A stretch of DNA of 64,000 nt. It comes from DASVDE01 sp963740065 (lineage in GTDB: Bacteria; Actinomycetota; Thermoleophilia; Solirubrobacterales; 70-9). A program made the position numbers and the translations under genes. The notes beneath the pieces were generated by a model, which did not search any database, was not told the origin of the DNA, and worked only from the letters and a program-made list of their open reading frames with translations. Shown one piece after another: positions 37,145 to 46,491 of this stretch. Location: the NCBI GenBank assembly GCA_963740065.1, contig CAVUCS010000001.1:620001-684000 (forward strand), read 5' to 3'. Numbering within the stretch: position 1 is the first letter of the stretch; each line of letters begins with the position of its first letter.

Positions 37145-37585
37145 GTGGCCGCCGTGGAATTGAAGGTGGCGCTACTCGAAGACGGGGCCAGGTTGCCGAC
37201 GCGCGCCCATGAAGGGGATGCGGGCTTGGATCTATACGCCTGCGAGGAAGCTCATATCGGTCCCGGGGAGCGTTGGAGCGTTGGCACAGGGGTTGCCGCG
37301 GAGATTCCCCAAGGTCATGCCGGGCTGGTCCTGCCCAGGTCTGGGCTGGCGCGCAAGCATGGGATCGCGTTGGTCAACAGCCCCGGTCTGATCGACTCCG
37401 GATACCGGGGCGAGATCCGGGTGCTGTTGCTGAACACGGATCCCGCCGACACCTTCAGAGTCGAAGCCGGCGATCGAATCGCCCAGCTTGTGATCTCGCC
37501 GGTTTCCCTTGCGACGCCGGTCGAGGTCGAATCGCTCACCGATTCCGCCCGCGGCGACGGCGGTTTCGGGTCCAGCGGTCGCTAG
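37145..37585 (+). CDS. dut: dUTP diphosphatase
   Basis: Hydrolyses dUTP to dUMP, keeping uracil out of DNA and feeding thymidylate synthesis. The 146-residue trimeric-type protein shows its five motifs: HEGDAGLDLYA, PRSGLA, GLIDSGYRGEI, RVEAGDRIAQLVI and the C-terminal GDGGFGSSGR. Start may be GTG 37145 or 37154; the first overlaps the end of hflX most tightly. The stop meets the convergent MFS gene (4-nt overlap). Confidence 0.95.
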   Translation: MAAVELKVALLEDGARLPTRAHEGDAGLDLYACEEAHIGPGERWSVGTGVAAEIPQGHAGLVLPRSGLARKHGIALVNSPGLIDSGYRGEIRVLLLNTDPADTFRVEAGDRIAQLVISPVSLATPVEVESLTDSARGDGGFGSSGR

Positions 37586-39054
37586 CCGGTTTCGTAGACG
37601 GGCTCGGGGCCTTCTGCCCCTACGGTCTCGGAACTCATCTCGGGCGCCGGGGTGGGACGTAGCACCGTAAGCGTCACGATGATCGCGACGGAGACCAGCA
37701 CGGCGCCGACGAGATAGGCGAGGTGATAGCCCCCATTGAGCGCGGTGGCCATCGACTCCCCTTGATCGAGGAGCGCGTCGGTGCGGTTGGTCGCCAGCGT
37801 CGCCAGCACGGCAAGACCGATGGCTCCGCCGATCTGCGGAGTCGTGTTGGCGAGGCCCGAGGCGAGGCCGGCATCGCTTGGCGTCGCGCCGGACATCGCA
37901 AGCTGCATCAGCGTTGGAAAGCCGAGGCCCGCGCCGAAGCCGAACAGCAGCATCAGTGGCAGCAGATCGACCCAGTAGCGCCCGTCGACCGGTGTGCGAG
38001 CGAACAACAGCAGGGCGGTGCCGATCGTCGCGAGGCTGACGACGAGGACCCGTCTGACGCCAAAGCGCATTGCCAGGGGACCCGCATAGCGCAGCGACAT
38101 CGTGCCCATCACGATGGTCGCGGGCAGGAACGCCAAGCCCACCTCAAGTGGGTCGTAGTCGAGGATCAACTGCATGTAGAGGGCACCGAGGAAGAACATG
38201 CCGAACATTCCGACGACGAGCAGCATCAGCACGAGGTTCGCGCCGGTCACGTTGCGTGAGCGGAAGAGTCGCAGTGGCATCAGCGGGTTCGCGATCCGCG
38301 CTTGACGCAACACGAAGGCCGTCACCAACGAGAGCGAGACCGCTCCAAGCCCGAGCGTCGCGGTCGTGGCGCCATCCTCGCCGAACTGAAGGATCGCGTA
38401 GACGCCCAGCATCAATCCACTGGTGAGCAGTAATGCCCCCGGCAGGTCGGCACCGGCGGCAATGCCGATGCCGGGTCTGCTCTCAACCAGCTGCCGCGCA
38501 AGCAGGGCGGTCGCAATCCCAAGCGGCACGTTGATGAAGAAAATCCAGTGCCAGTTGATCGCTTCCGTCAGAAGGCCACCGGCGAGCAGTCCGATCGACC
38601 CGCCTGCCGAAGCTACAAAGCCGTAGACGCCGATCGCCTTCGCCTGTTCGCGAGGTTCGGGGAACATGGTGACGATCATTCCGAGCACAACAGCCGAGGC
38701 CATCGCGCCGCCGACGCCCTGGACGAAGCGGGCGCCGATCAGCATGCCCTGCGTCTGCGAGGTCGCGCACAGCAGCGAAGCGGTGGTGAAGATCGCGAGG
38801 CCGGTCAAGAAGATGCGCCGATGACCGAGCAGGTCGCCGATGCGGCCGCTGAGCAACAGCAGCCCACCAAATGCGATCAGGTAGGCGTTGACCACCCAGG
38901 CGAGGCTCGCCTGTGAGAAGCCGAGGTCATCCTGGATCGAAGGCAGGGCGACGTTGACCACCGTCATGTCGAGGACGATCATCAGCACGCCGGCGCAGAG
39001 CACGTAAAGCGCCAGCCAGCGTTTGCGGTCGTCTACTGCCATTGGGTCGGTCAC
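37582..39054 (-). CDS. MFS drug-efflux transporter (DHA2/EmrB-QacA type)
   Basis: Predicted proton-driven exporter with about 14 membrane helices in 490 residues. It shows the DHA2 signature near the start (MIVLDMTVVNVALPSIQDDLGFS, split here as MTVVNVALPSI and DDLGFSQASLAWVV), GRIGDLLGHRR in loop 2-3, and ARFVQGVGGAMA. Start is GTG 39054, 4 nt after the gatD stop, or ATG 39042. It is the last gene of the murT/gatD operon; whether it exports a related lipid, a precursor or an unrelated drug is unknown. Confidence 0.85.
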   Translation of the reverse strand: MTDPMAVDDRKRWLALYVLCAGVLMIVLDMTVVNVALPSIQDDLGFSQASLAWVVNAYLIAFGGLLLLSGRIGDLLGHRRIFLTGLAIFTTASLLCATSQTQGMLIGARFVQGVGGAMASAVVLGMIVTMFPEPREQAKAIGVYGFVASAGGSIGLLAGGLLTEAINWHWIFFINVPLGIATALLARQLVESRPGIGIAAGADLPGALLLTSGLMLGVYAILQFGEDGATTATLGLGAVSLSLVTAFVLRQARIANPLMPLRLFRSRNVTGANLVLMLLVVGMFGMFFLGALYMQLILDYDPLEVGLAFLPATIVMGTMSLRYAGPLAMRFGVRRVLVVSLATIGTALLLFARTPVDGRYWVDLLPLMLLFGFGAGLGFPTLMQLAMSGATPSDAGLASGLANTTPQIGGAIGLAVLATLATNRTDALLDQGESMATALNGGYHLAYLVGAVLVSVAIIVTLTVLRPTPAPEMSSETVGAEGPEPVYETG

Positions 39055-39058
39055 CGCC

Positions 39059-39796
39059 TCAGTTTTGCAAAGCGGCCCGGCGGGCCGAGTGATGGGCCGC
39101 ACTCTCCAGCGCGTCGTCCAGCGGCTCCAGCTCCGGACGGGTTCCGTAGCGGCGCTCGAGTGCGAGGGAAATCAAACGATCCGCCAGCCAGGCGTTCTTG
39201 GGGAGAAGCGGGCCATGTAGGTAGGTGCCAATCAGATTGCCGCGGCGCACACCCTCAAAGCCATCTACGCCGTTGTTGCCGAATCCCTTTGTGACTCTGC
39301 CGAGGGGCTTTGCTTCAGACCCCAGATAGGTACGCCCGCCGTGGTTCTCGAAGCCGGCGAGGACCTGAGCGCCGTCGCCGAGGTCCACTTCGATCGCCAC
39401 GTTCCCGATTAGGCGCGGGCCCGGCTCGCGAATGGTCTCCAGATCGGCCAGACCGAGCCCGGGCAGCTTCTCTTCGCCGAGCTGGTAGCTGTGACCGAGG
39501 AGCTGGTAGCCCCCGCAGACCGCGAGGAGGACGGCGTCCTCGGCAACTGCCGAGCTCAGCGCCCCACGCTTGCTCGAAACCATGTCGGCGGCGACCAGGC
39601 GCTGGTCGCGGTCCTGCCCGCCGCCGATGTAGAAGAGGTCGTGCGCGCCGGGGTCGATCGACTCACCCGGCCCGGCGCCGGCGTAGGAGAAGTCGATGCC
39701 CCGCCACTCGCAGCGCCGTTGCAGGAAGACGATGTTGCCGCGATCGGCGTAGATGTTCATTTGGTCCGGGTAGAGGGCGAGGACGCGCAGTTCCAT
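39059..39796 (-). CDS. gatD: Lipid II isoglutaminyl synthase glutaminase subunit GatD
   Basis: Class I glutamine amidotransferase that releases ammonia for MurT, which amidates the D-Glu of the peptidoglycan stem peptide. At 245 residues it shows LYPDQMNIYADRGNI, the nucleophile Cys94 in AVCGGYQLLG, GFENHGGRTYLG and catalytic His194 in TYLHGPLLPKN. Normally adjacent to murT; here a methyltransferase gene lies between. It overlaps that gene by 1 nt (TGATG). Confidence 0.93.
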   Translation of the reverse strand: MELRVLALYPDQMNIYADRGNIVFLQRRCEWRGIDFSYAGAGPGESIDPGAHDLFYIGGGQDRDQRLVAADMVSSKRGALSSAVAEDAVLLAVCGGYQLLGHSYQLGEEKLPGLGLADLETIREPGPRLIGNVAIEVDLGDGAQVLAGFENHGGRTYLGSEAKPLGRVTKGFGNNGVDGFEGVRRGNLIGTYLHGPLLPKNAWLADRLISLALERRYGTRPELEPLDDALESAAHHSARRAALQN

Positions 39797-40518
39797 CAGG
39801 AGGCCTCCAGAAGGAGGACGGCGGCACCGACGTGGTCTTCGGTGTGGGGGATCGAGCGACGGTCGGCGACCGTCAAGCCCGCCGCGCGCCCCTCCGCTTC
39901 CAGGCTCTCGACCGACAGCACTCCCAGGACCACTTCGTCGAGCTCGCCGGTCAAGGCTCCCTCGGGGGAGACGCGCTCACGTCGCCGGCGAATCGTGATC
40001 TTTTCGGGGTCGACGAGAATTTCTCGAGTGTGGCTGGAGTAGACCCACCCGTCGACCTCGCGAACGTCGGGGGGGATCTCCATCGGATCGATGTCCTCCC
40101 CGGCCAGAATCTCTTCGACCGGCGCGATGGCAAGGGCGATCGTGCCTGCGGGGCGTAGATGGGAGGCGGCACTGGCGAGGCAGGCGATCCGCTCCGCCGG
40201 GCTCTCAATCAACTGCATCAGCTGCATCGGGGCGAGGACAGCCCGAACTCCTCCTCGATCTCAAAGCCGCGTGCGTCGCCAAGCGTCGCCTCCACGGGAA
40301 GGCCACCCGCTCGCTCCTCGAAAGCAGCCAACAGAGTCAGCGTCGGCGTCGAGCCCGACTACCCGATGTCCGCGTCGCGCCAGGTGCAGGGAGACGCGTC
40401 CGGTCCCGCAGCCGATGTCGAGCACCGGGCCTTCGGCCTTCTCGGCCAACTCTTCCCACAACTTCAGGTCCGCCGCGTAGCCCCCGCACTCGACGTCCTG
40501 CCAAATGACGACGCTCAT
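39796..40518 (-). CDS. Class I SAM-dependent methyltransferase (two frameshifts)
   Basis: Starts at ATG 40518, overlapping the murT stop by 4 nt. The SAM-binding motif is VLDIGCGTGRVSLHLARRG, followed by VVGLDADAD. Indels near 40330 and 40240 must be allowed to read AAFEERAGGLPVEATLGDARGF and VLAPMQLMQLIE, after which the frame is open to the end (SHTREILVDPEKITIRRRRE). About 240 residues. Its place between murT and gatD suggests a cell-wall precursor or lipid role, but the substrate is not evident. Confidence 0.8.
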
Positions 40519-41882
40519 TCCCAGAACTCCTTCGCCAGGCCGCGCGAGGCCAAGAGCTTGCGCAACTCGATCAACGCGGTGTAGGTGGGCAAAGCGAAAA
40601 GCCGTCCCGGGGCCGCCGCGACGGCGCGGTCGAGTGAGGCGGTGATCTCGGGCTCAACCTCGATCCGGTCCTCGGGCCATCCCGCGTATTTGAGGCGGAG
40701 TGCCATCTCCGGCGCCCGCGTACCCGCGCAGGTGACACGCCGGACGAGGCCGTCCAGCAGCTCGAAGTCGGCGTCCCAGACCCAGGAGACATCGCGGCCG
40801 TCGGCTATCCGATCGTTGAGCGCGATCCAAAGGTCAATGCCCTCATCATCGGCTTCAAGTTTCAGGGTGCGCAGGACCTCGTTGGCACCGGCGGGATTCT
40901 TGATCAAGAGGATCGAGACGGGTACGTCCGCGACCTCGATCGTCTCGACCCGGCCGAAGGCGGCGCGCATTTCGCCAAGCGCGGAGGCGATCCGCGCCGG
41001 CTCGACTCCGAGCTCCAACCCGGCGGCGATCGCCGCCAGCGCGTTGTAGACGTTGTAGAGGCCGGGGAGGGGGAGGGCGAGGGCGAGTTCCCCGGCGGGG
41101 GTGCGCACCGAAACCGTCGAGCCCTCCATCCCGCGCAGCTCGATTCTGGTTGCCGCGACATCGGGCGCGGGTCGCAGTGCTCCGCAGTTGGGGCAGGAGT
41201 AGTGGCCGAGGTGGCCGACGAAAGGCGCGCTCGTACTCGTAGGGGCTGCCGCAGCGGCGGCAGTGCTTGGCGTCAAAGGCGTGCTGCAGCTCGGGCAGGG
41301 CTTGCGAGTTGTCCTCGACGCCGAAGTAGACAACGCCCTCGCGGTCGCGCCCGAGGTCAGCGATCAGCGGGTCATCGGCGTTGAGGGCGAACCGGGTCCT
41401 CCCGGTGCGCGACTCGACCGTCCGCGCCCATTCGTCGGCGAGCGACTCCATCTCGCCGTAGCGATCGAGTTGATCGCGGAAGAGATTGCCGAGGACGATC
41501 AACGAGGGGCTGAGCTGCCCGGTTACCCGTGGCAGCCAGGCCTCGTCGACCTCGAAGAGCCCTTCGCGGCCCTTCTGCTCCAAGAGTGCCGTGGCGACTC
41601 CCCAGGTCATATTTGAGCCGGCGCGGTTGTGGACCGGCGAACGCCCATCGGCGGCGAGGATCGCGGCGATCATTCCCGTCGTGGTCGTCTTGCCGTTGGT
41701 AGCGCTGACGATCGTCGTCCCCACGTCGAGACCGGTTCCGAGGCGGGCGATCGCATCGGGAGCGAGGCGCAGCAGGACGCGTCCCGGCAGCGTCGTGCCG
41801 CCACCGCGGCCGCTGGCGCGGCTGGCGACGCCGAGTGCCGGGCGGCCGCGACCTTGGCGCCGAACATCGCCCCGCGGCTCAC
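40515..41882 (-). CDS. murT: Lipid II isoglutaminyl synthase subunit MurT (two frameshifts)
   Basis: Mur-ligase-like ATPase that with GatD amidates D-glutamate in lipid II. From GTG 41882 (MSRGAMFGAKVAAAR) the frame changes near 41840, giving GVASRASGRGGGTTLPGRVLLRL, then the P-loop ATNGKTTTT and FEVDEAWLP. A second indel at a run of three A on the plus strand (about 41222-41225) leads into GHLGHYSCPNCGALRP and the rest of the middle and DUF1727 domains. Two Cys pairs (CRRC and CPNC) form the zinc ribbon typical of MurT. The start overlaps the stop of the lipid-kinase gene (GTGA). Confidence 0.92.
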
Positions 41883-42767
41883 CCGGGTGGAGCCAGCACG
41901 CTCAGCGCGCGAGGAAGCAGGCGCAGCGAGACAGGCAGGTCGGTTAGGTGCTCACCATCGGCGTAGACCTCGAGTGGGCGGCTGGCGCTCAGCTCCAGAG
42001 TGGGGAGCGCGGAAGACACGCACCTCGTCCTCGTCGACGTGGGTGCCCTTGAACACCTTGGGCAGGTTACTCAGGAAGCGGAGCTTCCCCACCTCACCGA
42101 CGGTGACGATGTCGAACTCGCCGTCGGCGAGGTCGGCGTCGGGGGCAATGAACATGCCGCCGCCGTAGGCGCGGTTGTTGGCGGCCGAAACCGAGTAACC
42201 GGCGAACCTGACTCGCTCCTCGTCGACGCGGATCGTGAAGCGAACCGGCTTCCAGCCCAGCAGCGCGCGCAGCGCCCCATAGGCGTAGACGAGGTTGCCG
42301 CGCAGAAAACGGGTTTCGTTGGCGATCCGGTTGGCCTCGGAGTCGAAGCCGATGCTGGCGATGCCGAGGAAGCGCTTGCCGTTGGCCTCGCCGACGTCGA
42401 TCTGACGGGAGTTGCCGGAGAGGATCACTTCGACCGCCCCTTCGGGATCGTCGGGAATGTCCAGCACGCGGGCGAGGTCGTTGCCGCGCCCACCGGGGAT
42501 GATGCCCAACGGCGTCTCGGCCCCCGCCAAGGCGCCGCCGATAGCCCCGACGAGACCGTCCCCGCTCATCACCACCGGAACCTCGCCGGCCTCGACCGCG
42601 TGCAGCGCCTGCGCGACCCCATGATCGAGTCCGCGGGTCTTCTGCACACGGAAGACAATCCGCCGCGCGTCGAGTGCCGCCTCCACTCGTGGCAACAGCT
42701 TCAGCGTCTTGCCGCCCGCGGAGTGCGGGTTGACGAGCAGCGCCAGCGGCATCCCTTCGATTTCCAT
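41879..42767 (-). CDS. Diacylglycerol/lipid kinase family protein (one frameshift)
   Basis: Phosphorylates a lipid such as diacylglycerol using ATP. It shows VNPHSAGGKT at the start, a MSGDGLVGAIGGAL motif in place of the usual GGDGT, IIPGGRGNDLARVL and SIGFDSEANRIAN. Reading on without correction stops at 41952 in an odd tail; removing one base from the G4 run 42002-42005 restores TLELSASRPLEVYADGEHL, the conserved family end, to a stop at 41879-41881 that overlaps murT. It heads the murT/gatD operon and diverges from the isomerase gene. Confidence 0.88.
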
Positions 42768-42813
42768 CGAGTCGGCAGCCTAGTCGGGAGATGGGCCGCT
42801 AGGCTTCCGCGCG

Positions 42814-43490
42814 ATGGAGGGGCAGAGAAGAGACCCGCGGCTGATCATTCTTGCCGTCTTCGCCCTGGTTGCGGTTGGCGTGGTCGCGGCGATCCTGATC
42901 TCCCGCGGCGGCGGGGAGGATTCGTCAACAGTGGCGAGCGCCGCCGGCTGCGAGCAGGTGGAAACGCCGAAGCCCAAGCAGGTGAGCCTGAGCGCGCCGA
43001 AGCAGACTCTGAAGAAGGGCGAGACGGTGACGGCCGTTGTCGACACCAGCTGCGGGACCTTTGAAATCGCGCTCGACACGACGCGTGCGCCTAAGACCTC
43101 CAACTCTTTCGCCTATCTCTCCGAGCAGGGCTTCTACGACGGCCTTCCCTTTCATCGGATCGTTCCCGGCTTCGTAATTCAGGGCGGCGACCCGCTTGGC
43201 ACCGGCACCGGCGGCCCCGGCTATAGCGTCGATGAAAAGCCGCCTTCCAACCTCGCGTACACGAAGGGGATCGTTGCGATGGCAAAGAGCGCTGCGGAGC
43301 CCCCGGGCCGCTCGGGCAGCCAGTTCTACGTCGTCACCGGGGCCGACGCCGGTCTCCCCCCGACTACGCGCTGGTCGGCAAGGTGAGCGGCGGCATGGAT
43401 GTCGTCGACCGGATCGGCAAGCTCGGTACGCCGACCGAAAGACCGAGACAAACCGTGATCATCAAAAAGATCACGATCGAAAAGGGCTGA
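42814..43490 (+). CDS. Membrane-anchored cyclophilin-type peptidyl-prolyl isomerase (one frameshift)
   Basis: Folds exported proteins by cis-trans isomerisation of prolines. An N-terminal signal anchor ([20 protein letters not shown]) is followed by a Ser/Lys linker and the cyclophilin domain: [19 protein letters not shown] and [10 protein letters not shown]. At the C6 run 43356-43361 one C is missing; adding it gives [19 protein letters not shown] and ITIEKG to a stop at 43490, about 225 residues. First gene of an envelope redox/folding operon. Confidence 0.88.
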
Positions 43491-43500
43491 GGCCCGCATC

Positions 43501-43953
43501 GTGGCCAAGGTCGACGTAGGAGACGCGGCACCGGACTTCGAGTTGCCGGGGACCGGCGGGAAGACATACAAGCTGTCCGACTATCGGGGGCGCAAGGTAA
43601 TTCTCGCCTTCTACCCTGGTGATTTCACCGCGGTCTGCACGAAGCAGTTCTGTTCTTACCGCGACCAGGGTGAGCGGATGGACGGGCTAGGCGCCGAGGT
43701 GCTCGGGATCTCACCGCAATCGGTGGACTCCCACGAGCGCTTCACGGAAGAGAAGCGATTGAACGTGCCGCTGCTGGCCGACGAGGGCAAGAAGGTGGCG
43801 CGCGCCTACGGCATCGTCGCCGGGCCGTTGGTGCGACGAGCGACCTTCATCCTCGACGAGGAGGGCATCATCCGCCACCGCAACGTGACGATGGCGGGCC
43901 TCAGCTTCGACTCGGTCGACGATCTCGAAAAGGCGCTGGCCGCGATCGTTTGA
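43501..43953 (+). CDS. bcp: Peroxiredoxin, AhpC/TSA (BCP-like)
   Basis: Thiol peroxidase reducing hydrogen peroxide and organic peroxides. 150 residues; peroxidatic Cys46 in [11 protein letters not shown] with a second Cys51 at the position of the resolving cysteine in atypical 2-Cys BCP enzymes, then [13 protein letters not shown]. Start is GTG 43501. The next gene starts at the last base of its stop codon. Confidence 0.93.
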   Translation: MAKVDVGDAAPDFELPGTGGKTYKLSDYRGRKVILAFYPGDFTAVCTKQFCSYRDQGERMDGLGAEVLGISPQSVDSHERFTEEKRLNVPLLADEGKKVARAYGIVAGPLVRRATFILDEEGIIRHRNVTMAGLSFDSVDDLEKALAAIV

Positions 43954-44825
43954 TGGCCGCTGGGGTGGGGGAGCCGCGGCTCTTCACGGCCGGCGACGGG
44001 TTACGGATCCGCGGCGAACTCGCGGGGGAGGGGATGCCGATCGTCCTCTGTCATGGGATTACGGCGACTCGCCGCTACCTGCTCCACGGCTCACGAGCCC
44101 TGGAGCGCGCCGGTCATCTCGTCGTCTCATACGACGCGCGGGCACATGGGGAGTCCGATCCCGCCCCAACCGGCCAGGGTTATGGATACCTGGAGCTGGT
44201 CGGCGACCTCGAGTCGGTGATCGCGGCAACCGTGGGGGAGGGGCGATTCGTCCTCGCCGGGCACTCGATGGGGGCCCACACCGCCGTTTCCTACGCATTG
44301 CGCCGGCCCGAGCGCGTCGCCGGCCTTGTCATCGTCGGCCCGGTGTACGCGGGGGAGATTCCGGATCAAACTTTGGAGTACTGGGACGGGTTGGCGGATG
44401 CACTGGAGGACGGGGGGGTCGACGGATTCGTCGGCTACATCGATCGAACCCAAGGGATCGATCCTGCTTGGCGGGACTCGGTGTTGCGATTCACCAGAGA
44501 GCGGATGCTGCGGCACAAACACCTGGATGCTCTCGTCGAAGCGCTGCGCCAGGTCCCACGCTCGCGTCCTTTCGAATCCATGGCGGAGTTGGAGTCCCTC
44601 GACATTCCGTGCCTTGTCGTTGCCAGCCACGACGCCGCCGATCCCGGTCATCCCTTCGAGGTGGCGCTGGCCTACGCCGAGCGCCTGCCGCGGTCTCGAG
44701 TGATTGGCGAATCCCCGGGCGAGTCCCCGCTTGCCTGGCAAGGAGGAAAGCTCTCCCGCGAGATCGCCGCGTTTTGCGCCGAGCCGCAGGTGGCGACGAG
44801 GCTGGCCGGGCACGAGGCCCAATAG
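43953..44825 (+). CDS. Alpha/beta-hydrolase fold protein lacking the usual catalytic His
   Basis: About 290 residues with the fold signatures: oxyanion region LCHGITATRR, SYDARAHGESD and the nucleophile elbow GHSMGA. The expected acid lies in VVASHDAADPGHP. Near the end, where the catalytic histidine is normally found in a GHxxxxE context, the sequence reads GESPGESPLAWQGG, without His. It may therefore be a non-hydrolytic member or use another His. ATG 43953 overlaps the bcp stop. Confidence 0.85.
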   Translation: MAAGVGEPRLFTAGDGLRIRGELAGEGMPIVLCHGITATRRYLLHGSRALERAGHLVVSYDARAHGESDPAPTGQGYGYLELVGDLESVIAATVGEGRFVLAGHSMGAHTAVSYALRRPERVAGLVIVGPVYAGEIPDQTLEYWDGLADALEDGGVDGFVGYIDRTQGIDPAWRDSVLRFTRERMLRHKHLDALVEALRQVPRSRPFESMAELESLDIPCLVVASHDAADPGHPFEVALAYAERLPRSRVIGESPGESPLAWQGGKLSREIAAFCAEPQVATRLAGHEAQ

Positions 44826-44834
44826 CCTTTGGGC

Positions 44835-45173
44835 ATGATCGACGACGGCAACGCGGTTCACTACACGGCTGTCCAGCCCAATACCCCCGTCTACAGTTCC
44901 GACGAAGTCGAAGTCGGGCGGGTGCGAGAGATCCTCGACAACCACCGGGAGCACATCTTCGACGGAATCGTCTTTGAGGACACGGGCGGGACGTTGCGTT
45001 TCGCCGACGCCCCCGAGGTCAGCAGGACGGCTGAGCGCGGAGTCACGCTGGGCATCGACGCGCACCAGGTCGGGGAACTACCGCCACCTGAAAATGGTCC
45101 GGCGAGCTTCAGTCCGAACCGAGCCGCCGGCAGGCTCGGGCGCTTGTTCGGCGGCGGCTGGAAGCGCAATTAG
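44835..45173 (+). CDS. PRC-barrel-like (DUF2171-type) protein
   Basis: 112 residues with a small beta-barrel-like core (TPVYSSDEVEVGRVREIL, HIFDGIVFED) and a low-complexity Pro/Gly/Arg tail. It resembles DUF2171/PRC-barrel proteins, which have no settled biochemical role. ATG 44835 is chosen over an upstream TTG at 44829. Located between the hydrolase and the VKOR gene. Confidence 0.6.
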   Translation: MIDDGNAVHYTAVQPNTPVYSSDEVEVGRVREILDNHREHIFDGIVFEDTGGTLRFADAPEVSRTAERGVTLGIDAHQVGELPPPENGPASFSPNRAAGRLGRLFGGGWKRN

Positions 45174-45210
45174 GACTCGACTTAGGCATGTACGGGAGAC
45201 TTAGCCGACT

Positions 45211-45642
45211 GTGAAGCCGCCAGGGGAGGGGACATTGCGCCGTATCGCGACCTTCGCGGCGGCGTTTGGCCTTGGAGTCGCGACCTACATCGCGATCGTG
45301 GAGGCCGGTGGCGACGCGCCCGCCTGTATCGCCGGTGGCGGAGGCTGCGAAACCGTCGCTAACAGCTCCTACTCGCATCTGCTGGGGGTCAATGTGGCCG
45401 TCTTCGGGATGATCGGCTACGTAGTGCTCTTCGCGGCGGCGCTCCTACGCGGTGACGGCGCTCGGATGATCGGCTTCGCGACGGCGCTGGGGGGATTCGG
45501 TTTCAGCGTCTACCTCACTTACCTGGAGCTGTTCACCATCGACGCGATTTGCCAGTGGTGCGTTGCGAGCGCCCTGCTGATGACCATTCTCTTTGTTGTC
45601 AACACAATTCGCATGCTCGGCTATGTTGGGAGGCCACGATGA
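45211..45642 (+). CDS. Vitamin K epoxide reductase family protein
   Basis: Membrane quinone reductase that reoxidises DsbA, replacing DsbB in many actinobacteria. 143 residues with four to five helices, the loop cysteines Cys39 and Cys46 (ACIAGGGGCETV), the NSSYSHLLGVNVAVFG segment and the active CxxC Cys114-x2-Cys117 (ICQWC). Start is GTG 45211. Overlaps dsbA by 4 nt, a strong functional link. Confidence 0.93.
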   Translation: MKPPGEGTLRRIATFAAAFGLGVATYIAIVEAGGDAPACIAGGGGCETVANSSYSHLLGVNVAVFGMIGYVVLFAAALLRGDGARMIGFATALGGFGFSVYLTYLELFTIDAICQWCVASALLMTILFVVNTIRMLGYVGRPR

Positions 45643-46403
45643 GCGGTAAGAGCGAAAGGGAGAAGCGCCGCGAGGAACGGCTTCGCCAAGACGAAGATGC
45701 CGTCGGTCAGGAGCGCCGCCAGCGCCTGATCAAGCTCGGCAGCGCCGCTGCCTTCTTGGCGATTGCCGCCGTCCTGGTGGCCGTCGTGATCAGCCAGAGC
45801 CAGAGCGATGGCGGCGATGCGAGCAATGTCACGGACACCTCGCTGGTCAACGATCAGCTTGCCGGCATTCCGCAAAAGGGCTTGGTGCTGGGCAAGGCGA
45901 GCGCCAAGCGGGCCGTGGTTGAGTTCGGCGACCTTCAGTGCCCGTTTTGCAAACAGTTCGCCGAGCAGGTGATTCCAGACTTCATCGCCGGCCCGGTCAG
46001 CCGCGGTGAAGCGAGGCTCGAGTTCCGCAACTTCGTGATCCTTGGCCCACAGTCAGACCTTGCCGCTGCCGCGGCGGTCGCGGCGGGCAGGCAGGCAAAG
46101 GGATGGGACTTCATCGAGCTCTTCTACCGCAATCAAGGCGTCGAAAACACCGGCTACGTCACCGATGACTTCCTGACGGCGATCGCCAGAGGCGCGGGAG
46201 TTCCCGATATAGCCCAGTGGAATACCGACCGTAAGAGCAAGTCGGTGCGCCGCGAGGTGGCGAAGACCACCAATCAGGCGTCGAACCTGGGCTTCAACAG
46301 CACACCATCGTTTGCCGTAGAGGGCCCGAGCGGAGGTTTGACCCCGATTGGCACCCCGAATTCGGCCGCGGAGCTCGAAGCGGCCCTCAATCAGGCCAAC
46401 TAG
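45639..46403 (+). CDS. Membrane-anchored DsbA-family thiol:disulfide oxidoreductase
   Basis: Introduces disulfides in exported proteins. ATG 45639 gives 254 residues: a charged cytoplasmic start (SEREKRREERLRQDED), one membrane helix (about 34-52), then a thioredoxin fold with Cys101-P-F-Cys104 (DLQCPFCKQF), a helical insert and the cis-Pro loop NSTPSFAVEG. Coupled to the VKOR partner upstream. A hairpin at 46444-46490 ends the operon. Confidence 0.93.
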   Translation: MSGKSEREKRREERLRQDEDAVGQERRQRLIKLGSAAAFLAIAAVLVAVVISQSQSDGGDASNVTDTSLVNDQLAGIPQKGLVLGKASAKRAVVEFGDLQCPFCKQFAEQVIPDFIAGPVSRGEARLEFRNFVILGPQSDLAAAAAVAAGRQAKGWDFIELFYRNQGVENTGYVTDDFLTAIARGAGVPDIAQWNTDRKSKSVRREVAKTTNQASNLGFNSTPSFAVEGPSGGLTPIGTPNSAAELEAALNQAN

Positions 46404-46443
46404 GCCTGAGTTGACATAACCACCATTATCGTGCGTTGGATCG

Positions 46444-46490
46444 TTCCGTTGCGACTTATCCTCGAATACCAAGGAAAAGTCGCAACGGAA
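46444..46490. terminator. Bidirectional hairpin between dsbA and the methyltransferase gene
   Basis: Perfect 14-bp stem ttccgttgcgactt (46444-46457) with aagtcgcaacggaa (46477-46490), plus tcct/agga inside. It separates convergent genes and abuts the methyltransferase stop at 46492. No U-tract. Confidence 0.65.
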
Positions 46491-46491
46491 G

